In this document: positions 7,293 through 15,041 of the stretch, one piece after another
Numbering within the stretch: position 1 is the stretch's first letter
Layout: each line of letters starts with the position of its first letter
Source of the DNA: DASXTB01 sp036505615
GTDB taxonomy: Bacteria > Acidobacteriota > UBA6911 > JACQSX01
Length of the DNA: 25,342 nucleotides
Reading direction: 5' to 3'
Assembly (NCBI GenBank): GCA_036505615.1
Contig: DASXTB010000021.1
Location: 1 to 25,342, forward strand
Made by a program: the position numbers and the translations under genes
The notes under the pieces: model-generated
Databases searched by the model: none
Seen by the model: only the letters and a program-made list of their open reading frames with translations
What the model was told of the DNA's origin: nothing

Positions 7293-7392
7293 TTCGGTAG
7301 CTGGGAGGACCCTATTCAGTGATCCGAACGTAGGTCCCCAGCGTTGCTTCTCGAAACCTTTCGGCTTGAGTCGCCTTTGTCGTCTTCGGCCC
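7293..7392 (-). ncRNA. Possible second, diverged GEMM-like aptamer
   Basis: Directly upstream in the same leader, AAAGGCGA leads into a hairpin CTCAAGCC-GAAA-GGTTTCGAG. It is followed by AAGCAAC, a long P3 (GCTGGG with CCCAGC, CCTA facing TAGG) and TACCGAAC. The order (GGC core, GAAA-capped P2, GCAA joint, P3 with CCTA, then a CCGAA tail) copies the proximal aptamer. However, the P1 partner is poor and the core departs from consensus: A for G19, G for A23. It may be a tandem cyclic-di-GMP sensor, a variant with another ligand, or a decayed copy. Confidence 0.45.
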
Positions 7393-7468
7393 TTCTTTTG
7401 CTACGAAAAAGGGCTCTACAGTTGGATAGATTCTCGTACAGGTTACGATTCTTATAAGCTTGCGATTT

Positions 7469-7522
7469 AATTTAGTCTGTACGCAGGCGTACGTCAAGAA
7501 CAATTTTTTTTTATTTTTTTAA
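7469..7522 (-). promoter_or_regulatory. Strong promoter of the riboswitch and protease unit
   Basis: A -35 TTGACG (7492-7497) and a -10 TAAATT (7469-7474) are separated by exactly 17 bp. An A-tract of about 20 bp (7503-7522) lies just upstream of the -35, like an UP element. Transcription should start near 7462, giving a leader of about 350 nt. Confidence 0.75.
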
Positions 7523-7569
7523 ATCTGCCCAAAACGGGAATTGCTAAAGGACAGGAGTGCTCTATACAG

Positions 7570-8730
7570 CTACTCAACCTTCTTTCTCAGGAACGCCGGT
7601 ACGTCGAAAGCATTTTCTCCCTCCGGTACCACGGCCGCTTCCGGTTCGGATAACCTTCGCTCCAGATTTCGATCAAATGAATAGATGGAGTTGGGCCTGC
7701 GTTTGTCCGCGACCGGCGCGTCCGCCCGGGATCGCGGCCGATCAAATCCAGTGGCGATCACTGTGATCTTTATTCTGTCCTCCATGGAATCATCAAACAC
7801 CGATCCGAAGATGATATTGGCTTCCCCGTCGGCCGACTCCTGAATGATTCGTGTGGCCTCGCTCACTTCCTGCAGCGTCATTGTGTGGCTGCCGGTGATG
7901 TTGATCAGAACTCCTTTAGCGCCCTGGATGGATGTTTCTTCCAGCAATGGACTGTTGATCGCCTTTTGTGCCGCCACAACGGCACGGTTTTCACCCCAGG
8001 CCACGCCGGTGCCCATCAGCGCCATCCCCATGCCAGTCATGATCGTTTTGACGTCCGCAAAATCGAGATTGATTACCCCTGTGACTGTAATCAGGTCGGA
8101 AATTCCCTGCACGGCCTGCCGCAAAATATCATCTGCGATTCTAAAAGCATCCTGCAGTGTCGTTCCCGATTCTACTGTGTGCAACAATCTTTCGTTGGGA
8201 ATAGTGATCACCGTATCCACCGATTCCTTCAATTCAGTCAATCCGGTTTCCGCCTGCACCATGCGCCGCTTGCCCTCAAAGTGGAAAGGTTTGGTCACAA
8301 CGGCAACCGTCAAAGCGCTCAACTCTGATGCCAGGCTCGAAATAATCGGAGCCGCTCCGGTTCCCGTGCCTCCTCCTAGTCCGGCGGTGATAAAGACCAT
8401 GTCGGCGCCGTCAACCAATTCGATGATCTTCTCGGTGTCTTCCAAAGCCGCCTGACGTCCCACTTCCGGATTGGCGCCCGCTCCCAATCCTTTGGTGAGG
8501 CGGGAACCAAGCTGCAGCTTGACAGGAGCCAGCGATGTCCGGAGCGCCTGAAGGTCGGTATTAGCCGAAATAAACTCGACACCCTCTATTCCTGACTCAA
8601 TCATCCGATTGACTGCATTTCCACCTCCTCCTCCGATGCCCACAACTTTGATTCGAGCGCCATTGGTAGGACCCTCATCGAAAGCGAAACGAATGTTCAT
8701 GTCTTCGTCCTTTACTCGGTCTCTTTGCAT
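7570..8730 (-). CDS. ftsZ: Cell division protein FtsZ
   Basis: The tubulin-like GTPase that forms the Z-ring. This 386-residue protein has an N-terminal GGGGGNAVNRM nucleotide-binding loop, the tubulin signature GGGTGTG at 119-125 and a T7 loop with NLDFADVK at 221-228. A short linker ends in the C-terminal peptide FDVPAFLRKK, which binds FtsA. I start at ATG 8730, with AGGAGG 4 nt upstream; the preceding TTG is less likely. ATG 8700 (MNIRFAF) is an alternative that would drop a non-conserved 10-residue lead. It is the last dcw gene. No intrinsic terminator is visible after it, so transcription may run into the protease promoter region. A large hairpin repeat separates it from ftsA. Confidence 0.98.
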   Translation of the reverse strand: MQRDRVKDEDMNIRFAFDEGPTNGARIKVVGIGGGGGNAVNRMIESGIEGVEFISANTDLQALRTSLAPVKLQLGSRLTKGLGAGANPEVGRQAALEDTEKIIELVDGADMVFITAGLGGGTGTGAAPIISSLASELSALTVAVVTKPFHFEGKRRMVQAETGLTELKESVDTVITIPNERLLHTVESGTTLQDAFRIADDILRQAVQGISDLITVTGVINLDFADVKTIMTGMGMALMGTGVAWGENRAVVAAQKAINSPLLEETSIQGAKGVLINITGSHTMTLQEVSEATRIIQESADGEANIIFGSVFDDSMEDRIKITVIATGFDRPRSRADAPVADKRRPNSIYSFDRNLERRLSEPEAAVVPEGENAFDVPAFLRKKVE

Positions 8731-8751
8731 CAAACCTCCTAATGTTTTTAG

Positions 8752-9006
8752 TTTCAGCCATCAGCTATTAGCTAGCGAACGACCTAATGCCGGCGATTAG
8801 CGGAGAGACGGCCTGAGGGCCGTCTCAGGGATTTGTGACTCAAAAGAGACGGCCCTCAGGCCGTCTCTCCGAAATTCCAGAAGTTTCAAATCTTGACCGA
8901 ATTGTGAACATGTGCACCAAGCAAAACTAGCCAATAGCGGACGCGACCTCCTGATCGCTGACTGATCGCTGGAGGCTGAAAGCTGATAGCTGACGGCTGA
9001 TCGCTG
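8752..9006. repeat. Nested inverted repeats between ftsA and ftsZ
   Basis: The outer arms are short-word repeats: CAGCCATCAGCTATTAGC at about 8754-8771, and the complementary GCTGATAGCTGACGGCTGAT series at about 8951-9006. Inside is a perfect 26-bp inverted repeat (8801-8826 with 8846-8871), with a 19-bp loop. Each 26-bp arm is itself nearly palindromic (GAGACGGCC and GGCCGTCTC). No U-run follows on the minus strand, so it is not a simple terminator. Confidence 0.85.
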
Positions 9007-9019
9007 CCCACTTCCATCG

Positions 9020-10267
9020 CTACACCAACTGCAGAAACCAATGAAGCATCTTTCCTGAGGCCCTCTCGAGCAAACCGGAGGAAATAGCGGATCCAACAAC
9101 TTTCTGGTCGCTTCCCTTCTGCATGCTTTGAGCGTAAAGCAACAGACCTGCGGTGGCCGCATAGGCCGGGTTTGCCCACTCTCCCAAGTTCGCCAACTCG
9201 GTAGATGAACCGACCCGTACCGGCATGCCCAGAACGCGCTCGGCGACAGCGTCCATGCCCTCCAGAAGGGACATCCCACCGCTGATGACCACTCCCGCAA
9301 CCAACTCACGACGGCACTGCCAGGCATCCAGCTTCTTGTTCACCAAACTGAACAGTTCCTCGGCACGAGCCTGGATCACCTGGCAAAGCATTTCGCGGCT
9401 GATCAGGCGAATATTGGTGCCGCCGATGGAATTGACCTCGAGCAGTTCCTCCAGCGCCACCAGCGAGGCGTCAGCGCACCCCTGTTCCTTCTTCAATTTC
9501 TCCGCCTCGGCCAGCGGTGTTCGCAATCCGACGGCGATGTCTTTTGTAAAATGGTTGCCTCCCATGGGAATGCTGTCTGAGTGCCAAAGACTGCCTTTAA
9601 AAAAAACCGCAATGTCACTGCTGCCTCCGCCGACGTCAATAACGGCCGTTCCCAATTCCTTCTCGTCCTGGGTCAAGACGGCCGACGCGGAAGCCAGTTG
9701 AGGCATCACCGTGCCGGCGACAACCAAGCCGCTCTTGTTCACAACATTGATGATGTTCTGAACAGCGGCGCCGGCATTTAGCATCGCATGGATGCGCACT
9801 CCCATCTGTTCTCCCATCATTCCCAGCGGGTCGGTAACACCGTTCTGGCCGTCTAAAGCGAATTCTTGCGGCAGCACGTGGATGATGACCATGCCCTGAG
9901 GGACCTCAAAATGCTTTGCAGCCTCGATAACGTCATGTATATCTTCCTGGCTGACTTCGTGCGTCTTGTTCTTCACCGTGATCAAACCCGTGGTGTTGAT
10001 CCCCTGTATCGGGCTTCCCGGCACGGTCACAAAGACGGATTGAATGGGCGCCCCGGCTTCCTGCTCTGCAGCCTGCACTGATTGGCGGACTGCGGCAACC
10101 AGCTCGGCGACGCTCGTAACGACGCCTCGTTTGTAACCTTCAGTGGTCGAAACTCCCACTCCCAGAACATCGATCGCGTCGCAATCGACTTCCCCAATCA
10201 TGGTGCAAATCTTGGAAGTCCCGATATCCAATCCGCCAACCAGATTGGTCTTTTTTGCCAGTTTCAT
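9020..10267 (-). CDS. ftsA: Cell division protein FtsA
   Basis: The actin-like ATPase that tethers FtsZ to the membrane. This 415-residue protein has the phosphate-1 motif GGLDIGTSK (11-19), the phosphate-2 motif DVGGGSSD (211-218) and a later adenosine motif VISGGMSLLEG. The SHS2/1C insertion lies between about 85 and 165, as is normal for FtsA and unlike MreB. The last residues, LLERASGKMLHWFLQLV, form an amphipathic helix suited to membrane binding. AAGGA sits 5 nt before ATG 10267. It follows ftsQ by 30 bp in the usual ftsQ-ftsA-ftsZ order. Confidence 0.98.
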   Translation of the reverse strand: MKLAKKTNLVGGLDIGTSKICTMIGEVDCDAIDVLGVGVSTTEGYKRGVVTSVAELVAAVRQSVQAAEQEAGAPIQSVFVTVPGSPIQGINTTGLITVKNKTHEVSQEDIHDVIEAAKHFEVPQGMVIIHVLPQEFALDGQNGVTDPLGMMGEQMGVRIHAMLNAGAAVQNIINVVNKSGLVVAGTVMPQLASASAVLTQDEKELGTAVIDVGGGSSDIAVFFKGSLWHSDSIPMGGNHFTKDIAVGLRTPLAEAEKLKKEQGCADASLVALEELLEVNSIGGTNIRLISREMLCQVIQARAEELFSLVNKKLDAWQCRRELVAGVVISGGMSLLEGMDAVAERVLGMPVRVGSSTELANLGEWANPAYAATAGLLLYAQSMQKGSDQKVVGSAISSGLLERASGKMLHWFLQLV

Positions 10268-10297
10268 GTCAGTCCTTAAAAATTCTTTCTCGCGTTC

Positions 10298-11176
10298 TTA
10301 GCCACGTTGCTCGGTCTTCACGTTAATGCTTGATCCGGCACCGCTTTTCGCGTGAAAAATGATCTTGTGTTTGACACTTAAGTCGACAGAATCCAGGGCT
10401 CCGTATTTTGAAGTCAAATCCTCCATCAAAGATATTTTGGAAAGATAAGTTTGAAACCGCTCTCGGTAGTCTGTATCTCCGAGCAAGACCTTTATCGGAT
10501 GGTCCTGCGGAACTACTGCGACCCGCGTAGGATCGCTGACGTCGATTTCGGAGATCTTGTCTGAAAGCCGCTGCGCGCCCGAATCGAACTCACTCAGTAC
10601 TTCCATCAACGTGTCCATTTTGATCCGGTTATTGGCTGAAACGTTCTCTTGTGTCGAATTCTCCAGACCTCGGACTACAGGCAGATCGAAATGCTGAAAT
10701 TTTGGACCGTAAGGCTCCAAGACGACACCGTACCGATCTACCAGAAAGAGTTCGCTTTCAATTTTGGCCAGCGCTACCGGACGTTGCTCTGCCAGAAGAA
10801 TCTTCAACCGGTTAGGAAATACTCGGCGCACCTGAGCCGACCGCACCCAAGCCTGTGATTCGAGGAACCCCTGTACTTTCTGCAGCCGAATACCATAAAG
10901 ATTGCGATGAAATTCTTGATGCAACACGCGCTGGATCTCGCCCACGTCCGCCCGGCTTCCTCCTAGAACTTCTACTTCCTTCAACTCAAGCATTTTGCTG
11001 CTCAAGACAAAGCGGCACAGCGTAATCGCCAGACCTCCCAGCAGCAAGAAAAGAAAGGCGCGCGCAGTCCAAATCAGTATTCTCCTCGAAAACGATCGCC
11101 CGTCACGATTCCGCTTAATGTCGCGCATCTTCTGTCGCCTCAGGTGTAGCTCTTCAAGGTCACGTCCTGTAGCCAT
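10298..11176 (-). CDS. ftsQ: Cell division protein FtsQ (DivIB family)
   Basis: A bitopic divisome protein that links early and late division proteins through FtsB and FtsL. This 292-residue protein has a basic cytoplasmic N-terminus and one membrane segment (about 33-57). A POTRA domain follows (about 62-130, starting LELKEVEVLGGSRADVGEI), then the FtsQ beta domain containing FPNRLKILLAEQRPVA. The start ATG 11176 has GGGAG 7 nt upstream and overlaps the end of murC by 17 bp. The position murC-ftsQ-ftsA supports the call; murB and ddl, which often lie between, are missing. Confidence 0.95.
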   Translation of the reverse strand: MATGRDLEELHLRRQKMRDIKRNRDGRSFSRRILIWTARAFLFLLLGGLAITLCRFVLSSKMLELKEVEVLGGSRADVGEIQRVLHQEFHRNLYGIRLQKVQGFLESQAWVRSAQVRRVFPNRLKILLAEQRPVALAKIESELFLVDRYGVVLEPYGPKFQHFDLPVVRGLENSTQENVSANNRIKMDTLMEVLSEFDSGAQRLSDKISEIDVSDPTRVAVVPQDHPIKVLLGDTDYRERFQTYLSKISLMEDLTSKYGALDSVDLSVKHKIIFHAKSGAGSSINVKTEQRG

Positions 11177-12545
11177 GTTGTCGCTCCCACTTTTTCAAAA
11201 TCGATTCACCGACGCGATAGACATCGCCAGCGCCGACGGTCAGAACCAGATCGCCCTGGCGAAGAATTCGGCAAACCTCGTCGTCCACTGTGTCCTCTTC
11301 CACAAATCGAGCGGCAGGATGGCCGGCCTTGGAGATTTCTTCCGCCAGCCGCACTGAATCAATCCCAGGCAGGGGCGGCTCACCGGCTGAGTAAATATTC
11401 ACCAGGAACAAAACATCGGCCTCCTTGAAACATTCCGCGAATCCCGCAAAGGCATCTCGGGTCCGGGTGTATCGATGCGGCTGAAATATCACTATCAGCC
11501 GCCTTCCGGATTCTTTAGCCGCGGCCAGTGTGGCGCAAATTTCAGTAGGGTGATGACCGTAATCATCGTAAAAAACCACACCGGCGCTGCTACCTTTCTT
11601 TTCCAGGCGCCGCCCCACACCGCGAAACCGCGCCAGAGACTCGATCGTTACCTGCGGCACGATCCCGAGGAGAAGAGAAACGCCAATAGCCGCCAGAGAG
11701 TTCAAAACATTGTGCACCCCGGGAATATTCAAGCTCACTTCACCCCAGGACCGGCCTTCATGCACTACGCGAAACTTACTGCCTTCAAAGCGATGCTCGA
11801 GGCCTTCAACTGCCAATTGAGCCGGGGGCCTGAAGCCGTAGGTGACGGGTTGCCCGCCAATTCCCGGCAAAATGCGCCGCACGCGATGGTCATCGCTGCA
11901 TACGACGCAGCGAGAAGGATCGGGGAGCTTATTGGCGAATTCCTGGAAAGCCTTCATGAGGTCTGCTTCGCTCTGGTAGGCCACCATGTGCTCCAAATCG
12001 ATATTGGTAATCACCGCCACTTGCGGGAAGAGCCGCAGAAACGACCGATCGCTCTCGTCAGTTTCCGCAACCAGGTAATCGCCGGAGCCCAGCCTTGCAT
12101 TGCTGCCCAGCTGGGCCACAACGCCTCCTACCAAACAAGTTGGATCCATCCCGGCATCTACCAGCAGCATCGAAATCATGGCGGTGGTGGTAGTTTTGCC
12201 GTGCGAGCCGGCGACGGCGATTCCTTTTTTTTTCCGCATCAGCTCCGCCAGCAGCTCACTGCGATGGATGATGCTGATTCCCCGCTTCCTTGCTTCAACG
12301 AGTTCCGGATTGTCAGAGTTCACTGCCGAGCTTACAACCACCAGATCCGTATCGCGGAGGTTGCGCGCATCATGCGGGCCGATGAAGATCGCGGCCCCGT
12401 GCTGCTGCAGTCTCTTTGTCTGAGGCGATGATTTCAGATCGCTCCCGTAAACGGTATGTCCCATCTGCCTGAGCAGCAGCGCAAGCGCGCTCATGCCGAT
12501 ACCTCCAGCTCCGACAAAGTGCACACGCGCGTTAGCTTCCAACAT
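11160..12545 (-). CDS. murC: UDP-N-acetylmuramate--L-alanine ligase MurC
   Basis: A cytoplasmic Mur ligase that adds L-alanine to UDP-N-acetylmuramate. This 461-residue protein has an N-terminal Rossmann domain (VHFVGAGGIGMSALA), the ATP loop AVAGSHGKTTTTAM near residue 110, and ITNIDLEHM. It also has the MurC-type DDYGHHPTEI motif and a C-terminal domain with FQPHRYTRT. These distinguish it from MurD, E and F. The gene starts 3 bp after murG ends and overlaps ftsQ, consistent with one transcript. Confidence 0.98.
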   Translation of the reverse strand: MLEANARVHFVGAGGIGMSALALLLRQMGHTVYGSDLKSSPQTKRLQQHGAAIFIGPHDARNLRDTDLVVVSSAVNSDNPELVEARKRGISIIHRSELLAELMRKKKGIAVAGSHGKTTTTAMISMLLVDAGMDPTCLVGGVVAQLGSNARLGSGDYLVAETDESDRSFLRLFPQVAVITNIDLEHMVAYQSEADLMKAFQEFANKLPDPSRCVVCSDDHRVRRILPGIGGQPVTYGFRPPAQLAVEGLEHRFEGSKFRVVHEGRSWGEVSLNIPGVHNVLNSLAAIGVSLLLGIVPQVTIESLARFRGVGRRLEKKGSSAGVVFYDDYGHHPTEICATLAAAKESGRRLIVIFQPHRYTRTRDAFAGFAECFKEADVLFLVNIYSAGEPPLPGIDSVRLAEEISKAGHPAARFVEEDTVDDEVCRILRQGDLVLTVGAGDVYRVGESILKKWERQHGYRT

Positions 12546-12548
12546 CGC

Positions 12549-13631
12549 CTAACTCTCGATCCCATCGATGCTATCCAGCGCCATATCAATAATCTTTTGT
12601 GCGCTCTTTGGATTGGAGAACTGGCGCACCGCAGTCTCCATCCTGCTTCGCTGTTCCGGATCACGAAACAGCTCAAGAAGGCTCCGAAACAGACTCTGGC
12701 CGTCCAACTCACTCTGAGGTAAAAGACGCGCCGAGCCGCGCTTGGCCAAGCTGCGGGCATTCACGGTCTGATGATCGTCCGCGGCAAAAGGAAAAGGGAT
12801 CAGCAGAGAGCATTTCCCTGCAGCCGCCAGCTCGGCCAACGTTGATGCGCCGGCACGGCAAACCACGACAGTTGCGCTGGACATCTCTCCTGCCATGTCT
12901 TCAATAAAAGGAACAACCTTCCACCAACTCGTCTGGTACTTCCGATATAGCTCAAACTCTCCCGGTCCTGTCTGATGAACCACTCTCAGATCTGAGATCT
13001 CCGCCTTCAACAGCGGAACAGCCTGTGCGGCAGCGGCATTGATCGCCCGGCTTCCCTGGCTGCCGCCGAAAATCAGAAGCCTGAGGACCGGCGCGGGCTC
13101 TGCGCGGTAAAAAAATTCCTTCCTTACCGGAATTCCTGTAAGGCGCGTTTTCCGGCCGAAGTACTGCTCCGCTTCCGGAAAAGCCACCGCCGCCAGGCGA
13201 ATCCAGGGACACAGCCAGCGGTTGGTGATCCCCGGTTTAGCGTTGGGCTCAACAATTATGGTCGGTATCCTTTGGAGGCTCGCGGCCAGAATCGCCGGCC
13301 CGGACGAGTATCCTCCGACTCCGATTGCGACATCCGGCCGGTAACTGCGGTTAATTTGCATGCATCGAAACAACGGCCCAGGCAGCTTGAAGAAATTCTT
13401 CGCCCGTTGCGCGGCAGGGAGGCCCTTCAGTTGAAACACTTTGAGCAACTCCAGCCGAATCCCCGCGCGAGGCACCAGTGTCTCTTCCAGACGGCCACGA
13501 GCTCCAACAAACAGCACTTCGTTCTTTTCCCCTCTCTTCTTCCATTCTTCAGCCAGGGAGATGCCCATGAAAATGTGCCCTCCTGTGCCACCTCCGGCGA
13601 TCAGCAAACGCAGCGGCCGCTTCCATTCCAT
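12549..13631 (-). CDS. murG: UDP-GlcNAc undecaprenyl-PP-MurNAc-pentapeptide transferase MurG
   Basis: A membrane-associated GT-B glycosyltransferase that converts lipid I to lipid II. This 360-residue protein has the N-terminal glycine-rich loop AGGGTGGHIFMG, GVGGYSSGP, the EPNAKPGITNRWL segment (usually EQNAVPG), GGSQGSRAIN and the donor-site RAGASTLAEL. It ends with a helix that packs back on the N-domain. ATG 13631 directly follows the ftsW stop (TAAATG) with only a weak GAG upstream, so translation is probably coupled to ftsW. Confidence 0.98.
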   Translation of the reverse strand: MEWKRPLRLLIAGGGTGGHIFMGISLAEEWKKRGEKNEVLFVGARGRLEETLVPRAGIRLELLKVFQLKGLPAAQRAKNFFKLPGPLFRCMQINRSYRPDVAIGVGGYSSGPAILAASLQRIPTIIVEPNAKPGITNRWLCPWIRLAAVAFPEAEQYFGRKTRLTGIPVRKEFFYRAEPAPVLRLLIFGGSQGSRAINAAAAQAVPLLKAEISDLRVVHQTGPGEFELYRKYQTSWWKVVPFIEDMAGEMSSATVVVCRAGASTLAELAAAGKCSLLIPFPFAADDHQTVNARSLAKRGSARLLPQSELDGQSLFRSLLELFRDPEQRSRMETAVRQFSNPKSAQKIIDMALDSIDGIES

Positions 13632-14819
13632 TTACAACTCAATGCGGTCATCCATGTGAGACGAAATATTCAACAGCAGACCTACGCACAATAAAGTCGC
13701 CATCAGAGAGGACCCACCCATGCTGATGAAGGGAAGCGGCAATCCCTTATTCGGCATCAGGCTGAGCACCACACTGACATTGATCAGCGCCTGCACGACT
13801 ACCAGATTGGTTAGTCCCAGCGCCATGTATTGCCCAAAAGGATCCCGGGTTCTCAGCGCTATCCGCAGCCCGCGCCAGAAAAACAGCAGAAACAACAGCA
13901 ACACCAGGGCACAACCCCACAAGCCCAACTCTTCGCCAATTACGGCATAGATGAAATCGGTGTGAGGCATGGGGAGGAAAAACAGTTTCTGTTTGCCGTT
14001 TGCCAGGCCCGCTCCCCAAAACCCTCCGCTTCCCACTGTAATTAGAGACTGGCGAATCTGGTACCCGATTCCCAGCGGATTTTCGAATGGATTCAAAAAC
14101 GCAAGAATTCGATTGCGGCGATAAGCGACTCGGAAGACCAACAAATACATTACCGGAATCGCCGTGATGAGAGCGAGCAGCAGATAACGGAATCGCAGTC
14201 CGGCGACACACAGCAGAATGGCTGTTGATATAAGGATGAAGGTCGTTGTTCCTAAGTCCGGCTCTTTAAGAATTGCGCCGCAGAACAGAGCAATCACTGC
14301 CCAGCAGGGCAACAGCCCCTTGAGCCAGTTGTTAATCACGTCCTGCCTGCGGCTCAGGTAGAACGACACGAAAATGATCAGCAGAACTTTGACAAACTCA
14401 GACGGCTGCAAAGAGACAGCGCCGATCCGTATCCAGCGACAGGCCCCGTTGACGGCGGTAAAATAAAAGACCGATATTAGAGCGACCAGAGCCACTGCCA
14501 GCGCCGGAAACAAGAACCGCGCTGAATTCAACTTGCGGTAGTCGATCTTCATTGCAGCAAACATGAGGAGAAGAGCCCCGGCGGCAAAAATTGCCTGCTT
14601 TATGAAAAAGTAGGAGCTGCTGCCATGTTCTTCCCTGGCCATGACCATCGAGGCGCTGTACCCCATCGCCAAGCCGAAGAACAACAAACTGATGCTGATC
14701 CAGAGCAGCACTTTGTCAGAAGAGCAGGAACGCTGTGGATTTCGCGGTCTGGACACCGGCGCGCTCCGAAAATTTCCAATCGCTCCGTTTGCCCCAACCA
14801 CTAGTGGCGTTCCTGCCAT
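13632..14819 (-). CDS. ftsW: Septal peptidoglycan polymerase FtsW (SEDS family)
   Basis: A multi-pass SEDS glycosyltransferase that works with FtsI at the septum. From ATG 14819 it is 395 residues with about ten membrane segments. It has ACRWIRIGAVSLQPSEF, the GIGYQIRQSLITVGSGGFWG segment, LPMPHTDFIYAVIGEELG and the C-terminal LPFISMGGSSLMATL. The open frame extends another 23 codons upstream, but those residues are translated repeat sequence. The ATG at 14819 has GGGGA 6 nt upstream and fits the family start better. It is immediately followed by murG. Confidence 0.96.
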   Translation of the reverse strand: MAGTPLVVGANGAIGNFRSAPVSRPRNPQRSCSSDKVLLWISISLLFFGLAMGYSASMVMAREEHGSSSYFFIKQAIFAAGALLLMFAAMKIDYRKLNSARFLFPALAVALVALISVFYFTAVNGACRWIRIGAVSLQPSEFVKVLLIIFVSFYLSRRQDVINNWLKGLLPCWAVIALFCGAILKEPDLGTTTFILISTAILLCVAGLRFRYLLLALITAIPVMYLLVFRVAYRRNRILAFLNPFENPLGIGYQIRQSLITVGSGGFWGAGLANGKQKLFFLPMPHTDFIYAVIGEELGLWGCALVLLLFLLFFWRGLRIALRTRDPFGQYMALGLTNLVVVQALINVSVVLSLMPNKGLPLPFISMGGSSLMATLLCVGLLLNISSHMDDRIEL

Positions 14820-14849
14820 CTTCAGTCCCCTAAATGCAACCCGACAAAA

Positions 14850-14979
14850 GCCGATCACGACCACGTTCACGATCACGAGCACGTCCACGCCTACGCCGAC
14901 GAAAAATACACATCGCTCACGGTTCGATTGGTCGTAGTCGTGGACGTTGACGTGCTCGTGAACATGAACGTGGTCGGCT
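14850..14979. repeat. Inverted repeat of CACG words between murD and ftsW
   Basis: The left arm (14850-14901) is a run of six-base words such as CACGTT, CACGAT and CACGTC. The right arm (14931-14979) is its near-complete reverse complement (GTGGACGTTGACGTGCTCGTG). The loop is about 29 bp. It occupies most of the 222-bp gap between murD and ftsW and would form a long hairpin in the transcript. The spurious N-terminal extension of the ftsW frame is its translation. Confidence 0.85.
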
Positions 14980-15041
14980 GTTCAGCGCCCAATTGAAATA
15001 GCCGCACAAACACACCAAGCTCAAGGCGGAATGTCACTTCG

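Noticed and set aside
7109..7503. Minus-strand open frame across the leader (about 7312-7503)
   Set aside because: It runs through the promoter and the aptamer fold, has no recognisable domain and is explained by the structured RNA.
7501..7522. Plus-strand T-run as an intrinsic terminator
   Set aside because: There is no plus-strand gene to terminate, and the nearest hairpin (GTACG/CGTAC) lies 11 nt away. On the minus strand the same tract sits just upstream of a good -35, so an UP-like element fits better.
11475..12431. Long plus-strand frame opposite murC
   Set aside because: It is an antisense shadow of a fully convincing murC, with histidine- and arginine-rich composition and no known domain.
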